64,000 nt of DNA from Falsiroseomonas sp051860665. GTDB taxonomy: Bacteria; Pseudomonadota; Alphaproteobacteria; Acetobacterales; Acetobacteraceae. Location of the stretch: contig NZ_JBHYDM010000014.1 of NCBI RefSeq assembly GCF_051860665.1, positions 65,761-129,760 on the forward strand, in the 5' to 3' direction. This document shows positions 1-8,762 of the stretch, piece by piece; the first letter of the stretch is position 1, and each line of letters begins with the position of its first letter. The position numbers and the translations under genes are program-made. A model generated the notes under the pieces. It saw nothing but the letters and a program-made list of their open reading frames with translations, searched no databases and was not told the origin of the DNA.

Positions 1-519
1 GACGCGATCCGGGCCGAGCTTTCGAAGCACCCGGTGAAGACCCGCGTGTCCCTCACCGGCACGGTGGTGGTGGCGCGCGACATCGCGCATGCCAAGCTGC
101 AGGAACGGCTGGACCGCGGCGAGGGCCTGCCCGACTACCTGAAGAACCACCCGGTCTATTATGCCGGCCCCGCGAAAACCCCCGAGGGCTACGCCACCGG
201 CAGCTTCGGCCCGACCACGGCCGGGCGCATGGACAGCTATGTCGAGGCTTTCCAGAAAGCCGGCGGGTCGCTGGTGATGCTGGCCAAGGGCAATCGCAGC
301 AAGGCGGTGCTGAACGCCTGCAAGACCTATGGCGGCTTCTACCTGGGCAGCGTCGGCGGCCCCGCCGCCCGGCTGGCGCAGGACTGCATCCGCAAGGTCG
401 AGGTGCTGGAATATCCGGAGCTCGGCATGGAGGCGGTCTGGCGGATCGAGGTCGAGGATTTCCCGGCCTTCATCGTGGTCGATGACAAGGGCAACGACTT
501 CTACGAAGGCCTGGAATAG
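1..519 (+). CDS. Class I fumarate hydratase, C-terminal part (5' end outside window)
   Basis: Open reading frame runs in from the left edge, so only the last 172 residues are seen. They match the C-terminal domain of the iron-sulfur (class I, FumA/FumB-type) fumarases: TGTVVVARDIAHAK, then HPVYYAGPAKTP and GSFGPTTAGRMD, which are typical of this swivel domain. The enzyme interconverts fumarate and malate in the TCA cycle in the cytoplasm. The catalytic 4Fe-4S cysteines lie in the unseen N-terminal domain. The DUF1272 gene starts two bases after the stop. A class II fumarase (fumC) lies 3.4 kb downstream, so the cell probably carries both an oxygen-sensitive and an oxygen-stable isoenzyme. A tartrate dehydratase-type activity cannot be excluded from this part alone. 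Confidence 0.9.
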   Translation, partial: DAIRAELSKHPVKTRVSLTGTVVVARDIAHAKLQERLDRGEGLPDYLKNHPVYYAGPAKTPEGYATGSFGPTTAGRMDSYVEAFQKAGGSLVMLAKGNRSKAVLNACKTYGGFYLGSVGGPAARLAQDCIRKVEVLEYPELGMEAVWRIEVEDFPAFIVVDDKGNDFYEGLE

Positions 520-521
520 CC

Positions 522-773
522 ATGCTGGAGCTTCGGCCGAATTGCGAGTGCTGCGGGCGTGATCTGCCGCCCGCTTCGGCCGAGGCGCTGATCTGCTCCT
601 TTGAATGCACCTGGTGCCGGGACTGCGCCGCGACGCGCCTGCCCGGCGGCCTCTGCCCGAATTGCGGCGGCAATCTGGTGCCGCGGCCGATCCGGCCGGC
701 GGGCAAGCTGGAGCGCTTCCCCGCCTCGACGGCTCGCAAGCGCAGTGCGCTTCCGGCCTGCACGGCGGGCTGA
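522..773 (+). CDS. DUF1272 small zinc-ribbon-like protein
   Basis: An 83-residue protein beginning MLELRPNCECCGRDLP. It carries four CxxC-like cysteine pairs (CECC, CSFEC, CRDC, CPNC) and the closing NLVPRPIRPAGKL typical of the DUF1272 family, so it very likely binds zinc. Its function is unknown. It starts two bases after the fumarase stop codon, so it is probably co-transcribed. The last 20 residues (Ala/Arg-rich) lie beyond the conserved domain. It is convergent with the lipoprotein gene on the other strand. Confidence 0.85.
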   Translation: MLELRPNCECCGRDLPPASAEALICSFECTWCRDCAATRLPGGLCPNCGGNLVPRPIRPAGKLERFPASTARKRSALPACTAG

Positions 774-781
774 CGTCCGGA

Positions 782-1261
782 TCAGGGCCGCCTGAACGAA
801 GCGCTCTGCTTCAGGTCAACGAATCTCCCGTTATCCCAATACTGCCGGGAGGTCAGCTCAACCGTGACCTCGCCGCCCGCCTGCCGCTCAACCGCGATCT
901 CATAGCGGTTGTCGGTGAAGTGCGAGAAGGTGAGGTCATTAAAGCGAAAACCGATCCAGGCGGTGCAGGGCCGCGACGTCTCTGCTGAGCGGTGACAATC
1001 CGAGGCCTCGACCGGCAACGCCGCCAACCTCTCGCCGATGCAGGCCATGACCGCATCTTGCCAGGGATGCTGGAAGGCGCCGAAACGCTCTCCGACCTCG
1101 CGCAGGCAAGCTTCCAGGACGGGATGTGACACCCCGCGCGCAGTCTCGACCACCAAGGGTCTGAAGGCATGCAGCGCGCACCCTCCCGGCAGCAGAACAA
1201 CAAGCGCCAGGAAGCTGAGCCGGGATGCGAAAGGCCACGGCCAGGCGTGCCACATTGTCAC
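782..1261 (-). CDS. Hypothetical secreted or lipid-anchored protein
   Basis: A 159-residue protein whose N-terminus is a hydrophobic segment (about residues 14-27) ending in LLPGGC. This could be a lipobox, but Pro at -3 is unusual, so simple secretion is also possible. Two further cysteines (in the VMACIG and ASDCHR stretches) and one near RPCTAW could form disulfides in the periplasm. No family is recognised. The start has GGAG eight bases upstream. It begins nine bases after the stop of the solute-binding protein gene, so the two form a minus-strand operon. Confidence 0.6.
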   Translation of the reverse strand: MTMWHAWPWPFASRLSFLALVVLLPGGCALHAFRPLVVETARGVSHPVLEACLREVGERFGAFQHPWQDAVMACIGERLAALPVEASDCHRSAETSRPCTAWIGFRFNDLTFSHFTDNRYEIAVERQAGGEVTVELTSRQYWDNGRFVDLKQSASFRRP

Positions 1262-1270
1262 CGCTCCACT

Positions 1271-2809
1271 TCAGCGCGGCCGGATATCCACCGCCTGCAC
1301 TTCCTCATCCGCCCGCGCGGTGAAGCTGAGCCCGGCCTTCCCGGCGTTCACCGAACGCAGGATGCCGACGCCGATGATCAGCGCCTCATCGGCCGCCTGG
1401 CGCACCAGCGCGGAAAGCTGGCGCGCCCGGTCGGTGTCATCCAGCGTGCCGCGGGCGCGGTCGATCAGCGCGTCCATCGCCTCCGTCCCTGCCCCCGTGA
1501 AATTCAGCGCGCCGAGACCCGGCACCACGCCCCGGCGATGCAGCTGGGAGCCGATGAGGTAGGAGGTCTCGCCGGTCAGCGACCCGAAGACCGTGACGAA
1601 GACGCCGTAGTCCCGCCGGTTGCGGCGCGGCAGGAAATTGGCCTGGGGCACCACCTCGACCGAGGTGCGGATGCCGATGCGGGTCCAGGCGGCGGCAATG
1701 GCCTGGCAGATGCGCGGCGTCCGGTTCGGCGAGCAGAACAGGGTCAACCCGAATCCCTGGCCCCAGCCGGCCTCCGCCAGCAGGGCCCGCGCCGCGGCCA
1801 GGTCCGCCGTCGGCACCGGGCGGTCCGCCACCGCGCCAAAGATGAAGGGCGGCACCGCCTGGTCCGTCGGGTCGGCCAGCCCCTCCAGGATCGTCCGGGA
1901 AATGCCCTCCCGGTTCAGGGCCAGCGACATGGCCCGGCGCACCCGCACTTCCTTCATCGGATTGCGGCCACCGGCCTCGATGCCCGGGGCATCGTCCCGC
2001 TCCACATCCGGATAGATGTTCACGGCATAGATGGAGGGACCGGCAAAAAGCGCCACGCGCTGGTCGCCGCGGATCCGCTCCACATCCTGCAGCGGCACGT
2101 TGTTGATGAAGTCGACATCACCCGCCAGCAGCGCGCCCACGCGGGCGGCGTCGTTCGGGATGGGCGTCATGCTGACGGTGTCCCACGGGACAGCGCCGCC
2201 CCACCAGCTCTCGTTCCGCCGCAGCACCAGCGGATCGTTGGCCCGCCAGCTGCCGAGCCGGAATGGCCCGGTGCCGATCGCGGCCTGGCCGGCGTTGAAC
2301 TCGGCATTGCCCAGACCGGCGACGGAGCGGGGCACGATGAAGATTTGCGTCAGGTTGGTGGGCAGGATCGGCGTCGGCCCGCTGGTGCGGATGCGGAAGG
2401 TCAGGTCGTCCACCACCTCCACCCCGGTCACCCCGGCCAGGTAGATGGTATAGGGGTTCGGATTGCCCGGCACATTCGGCACCCGGGCGAAGGAGGCTGC
2501 GACATCCGCCGAGGTCAGCGGCGCGCCGTCATGGAAGCGCACGCCGGGGCGCAGCTTGAACTCCCAGGTCGTGTCATCCACCACCCGCCAGGACTCGGCC
2601 AGGCCCGGCTTCAGCGCCATGCTGGCATCGCGCGCCACCAGCGTGTCGTAGATGTTCCGCAGCGCGCCGGTATTGGACAGGTTCAGCAGCCAGTGCGGGT
2701 CCAGCGTGCTGGGTGGGGACTGGATGCCGATGCGCAGCGTCTGCGCCTGCACGGTGGGAACCCCCGCCAGAAGGGAGGCAGCCAGGGCGAGGCGGGTGAG
2801 GAGGCTCAT
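1271..2809 (-). CDS. ABC transporter substrate-binding protein, family 5 (peptide/nickel type)
   Basis: A 512-residue periplasmic binding protein. The chosen start gives a clean signal peptide (MSLLTRLALAASLLAG, cleavage near VQA-Q). The longer frame upstream of it is Arg/Pro-rich and does not look like secretory sequence. SBP_bac_5 hallmarks follow: IGIQSPPSTLDPHW, GLAESWRVVDDTTWEFKLRPGVRFHDG and later VRRAMSLALNREGI. Such proteins capture oligopeptides, nickel or related solutes for an ABC permease. No permease or ATPase gene lies next to it in this window, so it is an orphan binding protein and its ligand cannot be assigned. It is divergent from the RidA gene. Confidence 0.9.
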   Translation of the reverse strand: MSLLTRLALAASLLAGVPTVQAQTLRIGIQSPPSTLDPHWLLNLSNTGALRNIYDTLVARDASMALKPGLAESWRVVDDTTWEFKLRPGVRFHDGAPLTSADVAASFARVPNVPGNPNPYTIYLAGVTGVEVVDDLTFRIRTSGPTPILPTNLTQIFIVPRSVAGLGNAEFNAGQAAIGTGPFRLGSWRANDPLVLRRNESWWGGAVPWDTVSMTPIPNDAARVGALLAGDVDFINNVPLQDVERIRGDQRVALFAGPSIYAVNIYPDVERDDAPGIEAGGRNPMKEVRVRRAMSLALNREGISRTILEGLADPTDQAVPPFIFGAVADRPVPTADLAAARALLAEAGWGQGFGLTLFCSPNRTPRICQAIAAAWTRIGIRTSVEVVPQANFLPRRNRRDYGVFVTVFGSLTGETSYLIGSQLHRRGVVPGLGALNFTGAGTEAMDALIDRARGTLDDTDRARQLSALVRQAADEALIIGVGILRSVNAGKAGLSFTARADEEVQAVDIRPR

Positions 2810-3004
2810 GCGGCGCAGTCCTTGCAGCGGTTTTGGGCGGCGGTTCGGGCCGCAGAGTGGCACTGCCCGGCCCGCCGCGCATCCGGGGGTGGCGCGGTTT
2901 TCGCTTCGGTTGCAGGGGGCCGCCGAACGCAACCCTTCCTGCCGCGGCGCCGCTGGGATATGGCTTCGGCGACAGCCAGCCACTCACCGGGGACCGACCT
3001 CTGC

Positions 3005-3403
3005 ATGGCCCGAAGCCGCTTCTCCTCCGGCAGCCGTTTTGAAGAAGAAATCGGCTATTCGCGCGCCGTCATCGACGGCGACTGGATCTTCGTCTCCGGC
3101 ACCACCGGCTACGACTATGCCACCATGACGATCGCCCCTGGCGTGGTCGAGCAATGCGACCAGACCTTCCGGAATATCGAGGCGGCGTTGCGCCAGGCCG
3201 GCGGGCGCATGGATGATGTGGTGCGCGCCACCTTCATGGTGCCGGACCGCGCGGACTGGCCGCTCTGCTGGCCGGTGGTGAAGAAGTGGCTGGGCCGCAC
3301 CCGCCCCGCCTCCACCATGATGGTGGTGGGCCTGCAGGCGCCGGAGATGCGGATCGAGATCGAGGTCACGGCCCGGCTGCGCCGGCGCGAAGGGGACAAG
3401 TAG
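3005..3403 (+). CDS. RidA (YjgF/YER057c) family protein
   Basis: A 132-residue protein with the RidA fold: the strand pair RAVIDGDWIFVSGTTGYD, the helix QTFRNIEAALRQAGGRMDDVV and the conserved end MRIEIEVTARLR. Family members deaminate reactive enamine/imine intermediates or act on related substrates. The canonical Arg near the C-terminus (consensus RxxVEIE) is present as MRIEIE, so deaminase activity is possible but unproven. The start at 3005 is preferred because GGGGA lies about ten bases upstream. An in-frame ATG at 2960 would add 15 residues. It lies four bases before the VOC gene. Confidence 0.85.
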   Translation: MARSRFSSGSRFEEEIGYSRAVIDGDWIFVSGTTGYDYATMTIAPGVVEQCDQTFRNIEAALRQAGGRMDDVVRATFMVPDRADWPLCWPVVKKWLGRTRPASTMMVVGLQAPEMRIEIEVTARLRRREGDK

Positions 3404-3407
3404 GCCC

Positions 3408-3818
3408 ATGCGCTTCGCTGTCGACCGGCTGGACCACCTGGTCATCACCTGCGCCGAGGTGGAGATCTCCGCCAATTGGTACCAGCGCGTGCTGGGCATG
3501 GAGCGCGACAGCTTCGGCGAGCCGCCGCGCGTCGCGCTGAAATTCGGCGGCCAGAAGATCAACCTTCGGCCGCGCGGCGCGACCCAGGCGGAGTGGTTCT
3601 CCTCCGTCGTGGCGGAGCCCGGCACGCAGGATCTGTGCTTCGTGGTCACCGTCTCGGCCGAGGATATCGCGGAGCATCTGCGCAGTTGCGGCGTGACGGT
3701 GGAGCTGGGGCCGGTGGCCAAGCAGGGGGCGCTGGGGCCCATCACCTCGGTCTATTGCCGCGATCCGGATGGCAACCTGATCGAGATCGCGACCTATGGC
3801 GACCGATTCACGGAATAA
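3408..3818 (+). CDS. VOC (glyoxalase/bleomycin resistance) family protein
   Basis: A 136-residue vicinal-oxygen-chelate protein with paired beta-alpha-beta-beta-beta modules. It starts RLDHLVITCAEVEISANWYQRVLGM, with His in the first metal position, and ends YCRDPDGNLIEIATYG, with the closing Glu ligand. The second module contains DLCFVVTVSAEDIAEHL. These proteins are metal-dependent isomerases, dioxygenases or binding proteins, and the substrate cannot be told from sequence. The gene follows RidA by four bases and precedes fumC by 59 bases, suggesting one transcript. Confidence 0.85.
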   Translation: MRFAVDRLDHLVITCAEVEISANWYQRVLGMERDSFGEPPRVALKFGGQKINLRPRGATQAEWFSSVVAEPGTQDLCFVVTVSAEDIAEHLRSCGVTVELGPVAKQGALGPITSVYCRDPDGNLIEIATYGDRFTE

Positions 3819-3877
3819 CCAGCCGTGATGGGCATGCGGGGCCTCGCCCACCCATCTCTCCGGCCAAGGAGACCCGC

Positions 3878-5293
3878 ATGACCCAGGCCACACGCACCGA
3901 GACCGACAGTCTCGGCACCATCGAGATCCCCGCCGAGCGCCTCTGGGGCCCGCAGACCGAACGCGCGCGGCGCCTGTTCCGCATCGGGACGGAACGCTTC
4001 CCGCCCGGCCTGATCCGCGCCGTGGGCCTGCAGAAGCAGGCGGCGGCGCTGGCGAATGCGAAGCTGGGCGAATTGCCGGCCGAGATCGCGGAAGCCATCG
4101 CCCGCGCGGCGGCGGAGGTGGCCGCGGGCCGGCATGACGCCGAATTCCCCCTGCCCGTCTGGCAGACCGGTTCCGGCACCCAGACCAACATGAATGCCAA
4201 CGAGGTTTTGGCGAACCTCGCCAACCGCGCGCTCGGCCAGCCATTGGGCAGCCGCAAGCCGGTTCATCCGAACGACCATGTGAATCGCGGCCAGTCCTCC
4301 AACGACAGTTTTCCGACCGTGATGCATGTGGCGGCGGCGGAGGCGGTGGCGGGGCGGCTGATCCCGGCGCTCAGCACGCTGCATGCGAGCCTGGACCGGC
4401 GGGCACAGGAATGGGCCGATGTGGTCAAGATCGGCCGCACCCATATGATGGATGCGGTGCCGGTCACCCTCGGCCAGGAAGCCGCCGCCTGGGCCTGCCA
4501 GGTGGAGATGGGCCTGGCGCGGCTGCGGGACGCGCTGCCGCGGCTGATGCCGCTGGCGCAGGGCGGCACGGCGGCCGGCACCGGGCTCAATACCCATCCC
4601 GATTTCGCCGAAACCTTTGCCGCCATCATGGCCGAGCTCACCGGCCTGCCCTTCACAGCCGCCAAAAATCCCTTCGAGGGGATGGGCGCGCATGACGCGC
4701 TGGTGGAGCTGTCCGGCGTGCTGAACACCCTGGCCGTCTCGCTGAACAAGATCGGCAATGACGTGCGCCTGCTCGGCAGCGGCCCGCGGGCAGGCATTTC
4801 CGAACTAGTGATCCCGGCCGATGGGCTGTCCAGCAGCATCATGCCCGGCAAGACCAACCCGACCCAGTCCGAGGCGCTGACCATGGTGGCGGCACAGGTC
4901 ATGGGAAATCATGTGACGGTGACCATCGGCGGCGCCCAGGGGCATCTGGAGCTGAACGTCTTCAAGCCCGTCATCATCCACAATGTGCTGCAGTCCATCG
5001 GCCTGCTGGCGGATGCTTCGGAGAGCTTCGCCGCGAATATGGTGGACAAGCTGGAGCCGAACCGGCCGAGGATCGCCGACAACCTCCAGAAGTCGCTGAT
5101 GCTGGTCACCGCGCTGAATCCGCGGATCGGCTACGACAAGGCGGTCGCCATCGCCAAGAAGGCTTTGGCCGAGGACATCACCCTGAAGGCCGCCGCTGTG
5201 ATGCTGGGCCATGTGACCGAGGCCGATTTCGACCGCTGGGTAAGGCCGGAGGATATGCTGCGCCCCGGCGGAACGCTGGATGGCGGCGGGTGA
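3878..5293 (+). CDS. fumC: Class II fumarate hydratase
   Basis: A 471-residue enzyme, the usual FumC length. It hydrates fumarate to L-malate in the TCA cycle as an iron-independent homotetramer. Visible signatures are QTGSGTQTNMNANEV, HPNDHVNRGQSSNDSFPT, KIGRTHMMDAVPVTLGQE with a catalytic His, and GSSIMPGKTNPTQSE, the fumarase/aspartase signature loop with the catalytic Ser near residue 318. The start is supported by AAGGAG about ten bases upstream. The longer upstream frame overlaps the VOC gene and is not conserved. Its stop overlaps the start of the next gene by four bases (GTGA). The partial class I fumarase at the left edge makes this a two-fumarase region. Confidence 0.97.
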   Translation: MTQATRTETDSLGTIEIPAERLWGPQTERARRLFRIGTERFPPGLIRAVGLQKQAAALANAKLGELPAEIAEAIARAAAEVAAGRHDAEFPLPVWQTGSGTQTNMNANEVLANLANRALGQPLGSRKPVHPNDHVNRGQSSNDSFPTVMHVAAAEAVAGRLIPALSTLHASLDRRAQEWADVVKIGRTHMMDAVPVTLGQEAAAWACQVEMGLARLRDALPRLMPLAQGGTAAGTGLNTHPDFAETFAAIMAELTGLPFTAAKNPFEGMGAHDALVELSGVLNTLAVSLNKIGNDVRLLGSGPRAGISELVIPADGLSSSIMPGKTNPTQSEALTMVAAQVMGNHVTVTIGGAQGHLELNVFKPVIIHNVLQSIGLLADASESFAANMVDKLEPNRPRIADNLQKSLMLVTALNPRIGYDKAVAIAKKALAEDITLKAAAVMLGHVTEADFDRWVRPEDMLRPGGTLDGGG

Positions 5294-5511
5294 AGCATCT
5301 GCGGAAGCGCTCCTTCCGCCTGGCCGGCCATCGCACCTCCGTCGCCCTGGAGCCGGATTTCTGGGCGGCGCTGGAGGCGCTGGCGGCGCGTCAGGCGCTG
5401 AGCCTGGCGGCGCTGGTCGCCAGGGTGGATGCGGCGCGGCCAGACCCGGACCTCCCGCTGGCCAGCGCGCTGCGGGTGCATGCGCTGCGCGAGGCCGGCC
5501 TTCCAGGCTGA
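5290..5511 (+). CDS. Small ribbon-helix-helix domain protein
   Basis: A 73-residue protein starting with GTG that overlaps the fumC stop by four bases, so it is translationally coupled. The pattern RSFRLAGHRTSVALEPDFWAALEALAARQALSLAALVARVD is a beta strand followed by two helices, as in the RHH_4 family found in many alphaproteobacteria. It may be a DNA-binding regulator, possibly autoregulating this operon, but no target is visible. It is convergent with the gene on the other strand, three bases away. Confidence 0.75.
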   Translation: MKHLRKRSFRLAGHRTSVALEPDFWAALEALAARQALSLAALVARVDAARPDPDLPLASALRVHALREAGLPG

Positions 5512-5514
5512 GGC

Positions 5515-5808
5515 TCAGTCAACCTCCGCCATCGCCGCGACGCCGGCCGCGTCCTTGTTGCGCAGGAACCACAGGCGCTCATGCGCCGCGCAGAGCGTCT
5601 CCGCGCCGCGCCGGCGGTCGCGCATCGGCTGGGCCGAATTGCGCATGGCGGTCTCGCAGCAGACAAGCAGCATCCGCGCCGTCTCCAGGTCGCCCTGGTC
5701 GCAGGCCTGGTGGAAGGCGATCAGGATCTTGTCCGACAGCCGCCGCGTATAGGGCGCGCGTTGCGGCTGGGTCTCGGCATTTTCGTCCACGGTCTCATCC
5801 CGATGCAA
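5515..5808 (-). CDS. Hypothetical protein
   Basis: A 97-residue protein of unknown function. The middle part (RRLSDKILIAFHQACDQGDLETARMLL) looks like a short helical repeat, similar to a single ankyrin-like or TPR-like unit. A Cys-Cys pair follows, and then RDRRRGAETLCAAHERLWFLRN. The frame has no ATG. It opens with TTG at 5808, and a GTG at 5790 would give a 91-residue form. A hairpin (5815-5832) sits directly upstream. It is convergent with the RHH gene. The codon pattern looks real, but the function is not recognised. Confidence 0.6.
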   Translation of the reverse strand: MHRDETVDENAETQPQRAPYTRRLSDKILIAFHQACDQGDLETARMLLVCCETAMRNSAQPMRDRRRGAETLCAAHERLWFLRNKDAAGVAAMAEVD

Positions 5809-5814
5809 CTGGCG

Positions 5815-5832
5815 TCATGGCTATCGCCATGA
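5815..5832. repeat. Short perfect inverted repeat upstream of the 97-residue gene
   Basis: Arms TCATGGC and GCCATGA pair over seven bases around a TATC loop. On the minus strand the element ends seven bases before the TTG start of the hypothetical gene. It could therefore cover its ribosome binding region or act as an operator. No function is shown by the sequence alone. Confidence 0.4.
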
Positions 5833-5915
5833 AAGCGTAAATCGGCTGCATCACAGCGCCGCGATTGTTAACATCACATTGACGACGGGCCGCATGGCGC
5901 GGCAGCGGAGGCCTC

Positions 5916-8762
5916 TCAGCCGCGCTCCGCCCGCCAACGTGCCCAGGCCGAGGTTTCGGGCAGCCTGCGCGGCGCATCCGCCGGACCGGTCAGGCGCAGG
6001 CCGAGGTCCGGCGCCTCCGGCATGGCAGGCCGGGCCAAGACCTGCAGGTCCAGCGTGGCGCGCGGCAGGTCGATCTCCCCGGTCAGCGTCGCCGCCCCGC
6101 CACCCTCCGCCGCCATATGGCCAGAGGCCAGCCGCAGCCGCCCGCCGCCCAGCGTCGCCTCCGCCTCCAGCCGATCGAAGGCCGTGGCGCCGGAGAGCAG
6201 GGCCGCACGGATCGCGGCCTCCGCCGCCACGGCATCAGGCCCCGCCGAGGCCTGCGCCGCCGTGGCCAGGTCGAAGCCGGCCAGCACGCCGTCCCGCAGG
6301 TCCAGCTGCAGCCGGCCGTCGAGCGAGGCCATCAGCGCCGCCGGCGCATGGCCCGTCGCCTCCAGCGTGAAGCCGAGCGTGCCGCGCGCGGCGGTGAGAT
6401 CGACCGGCAGGCCGAAGAGCGGCGCACCGAGCGTCGCCTCCGCCAGCCGGCCCGCCAGGGCCAGGCGCGGCGCCAGGCCGGGCTGGGTCTCGGCCGTCAG
6501 GGTCGCCTCCAACTGCCCGCCGGCCAGGCGTGCGCGCAGATCCTCCAGCCGCAGCCGACCCTCCGAAAGCCGCAGGGTGGTGGCGAGGTCCTCCGCGGTG
6601 GCGCCGCCGATGGCGAGCCGCGCCGCCTGCAGCGTCAGCTCCGCATCCAGCCCCAGCAGCGCCTGCAGGCCGAGCGGATCCGCGGCGCGCCAGCCGGGGA
6701 AGGGCAGCGGCAGGCTTTCGGCCGCGATCTGCCCGGTCAGCCGCGGCCGCCCGGCGGGGCGTGCCAAGGCCAGGGCGCCGCGGGCGCGCAGCGCCGCCGC
6801 CACCAGTTCGAAGCTTTCGGCGCTGAGCCCCTGCGGCCCGGCGGCGAGCTGGGCGATCAGGGAAAAGGACCCCTCCCCCAGCCAGTCGCCGGCATCCAGG
6901 CCGAAGGCTTCGGACAGCAGGCGTGGCGCGCCGGGGTGGCGCAGGGTGAGGCCCATCGTGCCGCGGCGCTGCGGCGCATCCAGCGTGCCGGAGGCCTCGA
7001 GCCGCAGCTCCCCCATCTCCGCCGAGCCGCGCAGCGCCAGCGCCTCCATCGTGCCGCCGCCGGACAGGCGCAGCGCGAAGGGCAGGTCGACCAGCGCCAT
7101 GCCATCCGGCCAGCCACCCGGCACCAAGCCGGCCAGGCCCCGGGCGGAGGGGCCGGTGGCTTCCAGCGTCAGGTCCTGCAGCCGCATCTGCGGCGCCATG
7201 GCCAGCACGCCGGAGGCGGCCACATCGAGTTCCGCCAGCCGCCCGGAAAGGCGCCTCAGCGTCAGCCGCCCGCCTTCCAGCGCGCCATCCAGCGCCGCGC
7301 GCTGCAGCACGGCCTCCCCCAGCACCACGCGTTCCGCCGCCAGCCGCAGGTTGAGATCGACCGTGCCGAGCGCGCGGCCGGCACGCTGCGGATCGAAGCC
7401 CTGCGGCAGCCAGCGTGCCAGGTCCAGCGTGTCGATGCTTAAACCCAGCCCCAGCGCGGGCCGCGGCCCGTAGCGCAGCACCCCAGCGCCGGAGAGCTGG
7501 AGATCGCCGAAATTCGCGGCGAATTCCGGCATGGCCGCCTGGGCGTCTTCCAGCACCAGGCGTAGCCGCCCCTCCCCCCGCCGCAGCAGGGTGGGGTCGA
7601 GTTCCTCCACCGGCAGGCCGAGCGCGGCGAGACTGGTGCGGATATCCGGCCCGGCGAAGCGCGCGCCGAGTTCCAGCCGCTGGCCGGCCGTGGCGCCGGC
7701 GAGGTCCAGCTGGGTCTCGCCCGGCAGCAGGACCGAAATGTCGGACAGCGTCAGGCGCCCTTCCTCCAGGAAGGCGGCGCCGCGCAGGCGGCGCAGCGTC
7801 ATGCCGCGGAACTGGCCGGCCTCCGCCGAAAGGTCGATCGAGATCGGCCAGGGCCGCGTGCCGCCGGCGCGCAGCGCGCCGACCCAGCCATCCAGGTCCA
7901 GCCGGCTGGCGACCAGCGCGATATCCAGCCGGGGGGCCGGCAGCAGCCGCAGCGCCACGGCGCCGCGCGCCGGGTTGCCGGCGATCTCGATGGCGAGCTC
8001 ATCCGCCGCGATCAGCTCGGCCGAGGCATTCAGCCGGCCGGCGGCGCGGAAGGGGCCGGGCGGGCTGGGCAGCAGGGCGGCCAGGTCCGGGCCGCTGGCC
8101 TCCACCGTGCCCTCGAAGCCGGTGCCGGGGATCAGCACGCCGCGCGCATTGCCGAGGATCTCGGGCAGCACGAGCGCCACCTCGAAGGTGGCGATGCCGT
8201 CCCAGCCGGGGCGGCCGAGGCTGGCGGTGAAGCGGGTGGCGCGGCCGTTCCAGGTGAAGGCGCCGGTCATCTCCAGCGCCTGGGCGGGGCCGCCGGAGGT
8301 GAGCCGGGCCGAGACGCCCTCCAGCACCGCATCGCCGAGGCGGAGGCGGCCATCCTCCAGATTGGCGTCGAGCTGCGTGATCCAATCCGGCGGCCGCAGC
8401 GCCAGCAGCGGGCCGGGCGGCCAGGGCAGCGTGACATCGGCGCCGACCAGCGCGATCTCCCGCGGCGAGAGGCGGCCGCCGAGCAGAGCGGCCAGGCCGA
8501 GGCGCACGCGCAGCAGGCGCGCGGTGAAGCTGTATTCCTCGCCCGGCTCGCCCACCGCCACGCCACCGGCGCGCACCACCGGCTGCGGCAGCAATTCCAG
8601 CTCCACAGGCCCTTCCAGCGTGACGGTGCGGCCGAGCTGGGCGGAGGCCAGTTCCGCCAGCCGCGCGCGCCAGGGCTCCCAGTCCACGAAGCGCGGCCCG
8701 AACCAGAGGCCGCCGAGGAGCAGCAGCAGAAGGAGCGCCAGCGCGGCGAGAAGGCGCTTCAT
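5916..8762 (-). CDS. AsmA family protein
   Basis: A 948-residue protein with a membrane anchor at the N-terminus (MKRLLAALALLLLLLLGGLWF) and then the AsmA start region VDWEPWRARLAELASAQLGRTVTLEG. The remainder is long, Leu/Ala/Gly-rich and made of repeating short amphipathic strands (LDLAGAT, LRLEDLRARLAGG and similar), as expected of the beta-taco groove of AsmA/TamB-like lipid-transport proteins. It probably sits in the inner membrane with a periplasmic body and takes part in phospholipid traffic to the outer membrane. Its ATG overlaps the stop of the oxoprolinase gene by four bases, so it is the second gene of that operon. Confidence 0.85.
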   Translation of the reverse strand: MKRLLAALALLLLLLLGGLWFGPRFVDWEPWRARLAELASAQLGRTVTLEGPVELELLPQPVVRAGGVAVGEPGEEYSFTARLLRVRLGLAALLGGRLSPREIALVGADVTLPWPPGPLLALRPPDWITQLDANLEDGRLRLGDAVLEGVSARLTSGGPAQALEMTGAFTWNGRATRFTASLGRPGWDGIATFEVALVLPEILGNARGVLIPGTGFEGTVEASGPDLAALLPSPPGPFRAAGRLNASAELIAADELAIEIAGNPARGAVALRLLPAPRLDIALVASRLDLDGWVGALRAGGTRPWPISIDLSAEAGQFRGMTLRRLRGAAFLEEGRLTLSDISVLLPGETQLDLAGATAGQRLELGARFAGPDIRTSLAALGLPVEELDPTLLRRGEGRLRLVLEDAQAAMPEFAANFGDLQLSGAGVLRYGPRPALGLGLSIDTLDLARWLPQGFDPQRAGRALGTVDLNLRLAAERVVLGEAVLQRAALDGALEGGRLTLRRLSGRLAELDVAASGVLAMAPQMRLQDLTLEATGPSARGLAGLVPGGWPDGMALVDLPFALRLSGGGTMEALALRGSAEMGELRLEASGTLDAPQRRGTMGLTLRHPGAPRLLSEAFGLDAGDWLGEGSFSLIAQLAAGPQGLSAESFELVAAALRARGALALARPAGRPRLTGQIAAESLPLPFPGWRAADPLGLQALLGLDAELTLQAARLAIGGATAEDLATTLRLSEGRLRLEDLRARLAGGQLEATLTAETQPGLAPRLALAGRLAEATLGAPLFGLPVDLTAARGTLGFTLEATGHAPAALMASLDGRLQLDLRDGVLAGFDLATAAQASAGPDAVAAEAAIRAALLSGATAFDRLEAEATLGGGRLRLASGHMAAEGGGAATLTGEIDLPRATLDLQVLARPAMPEAPDLGLRLTGPADAPRRLPETSAWARWRAERG

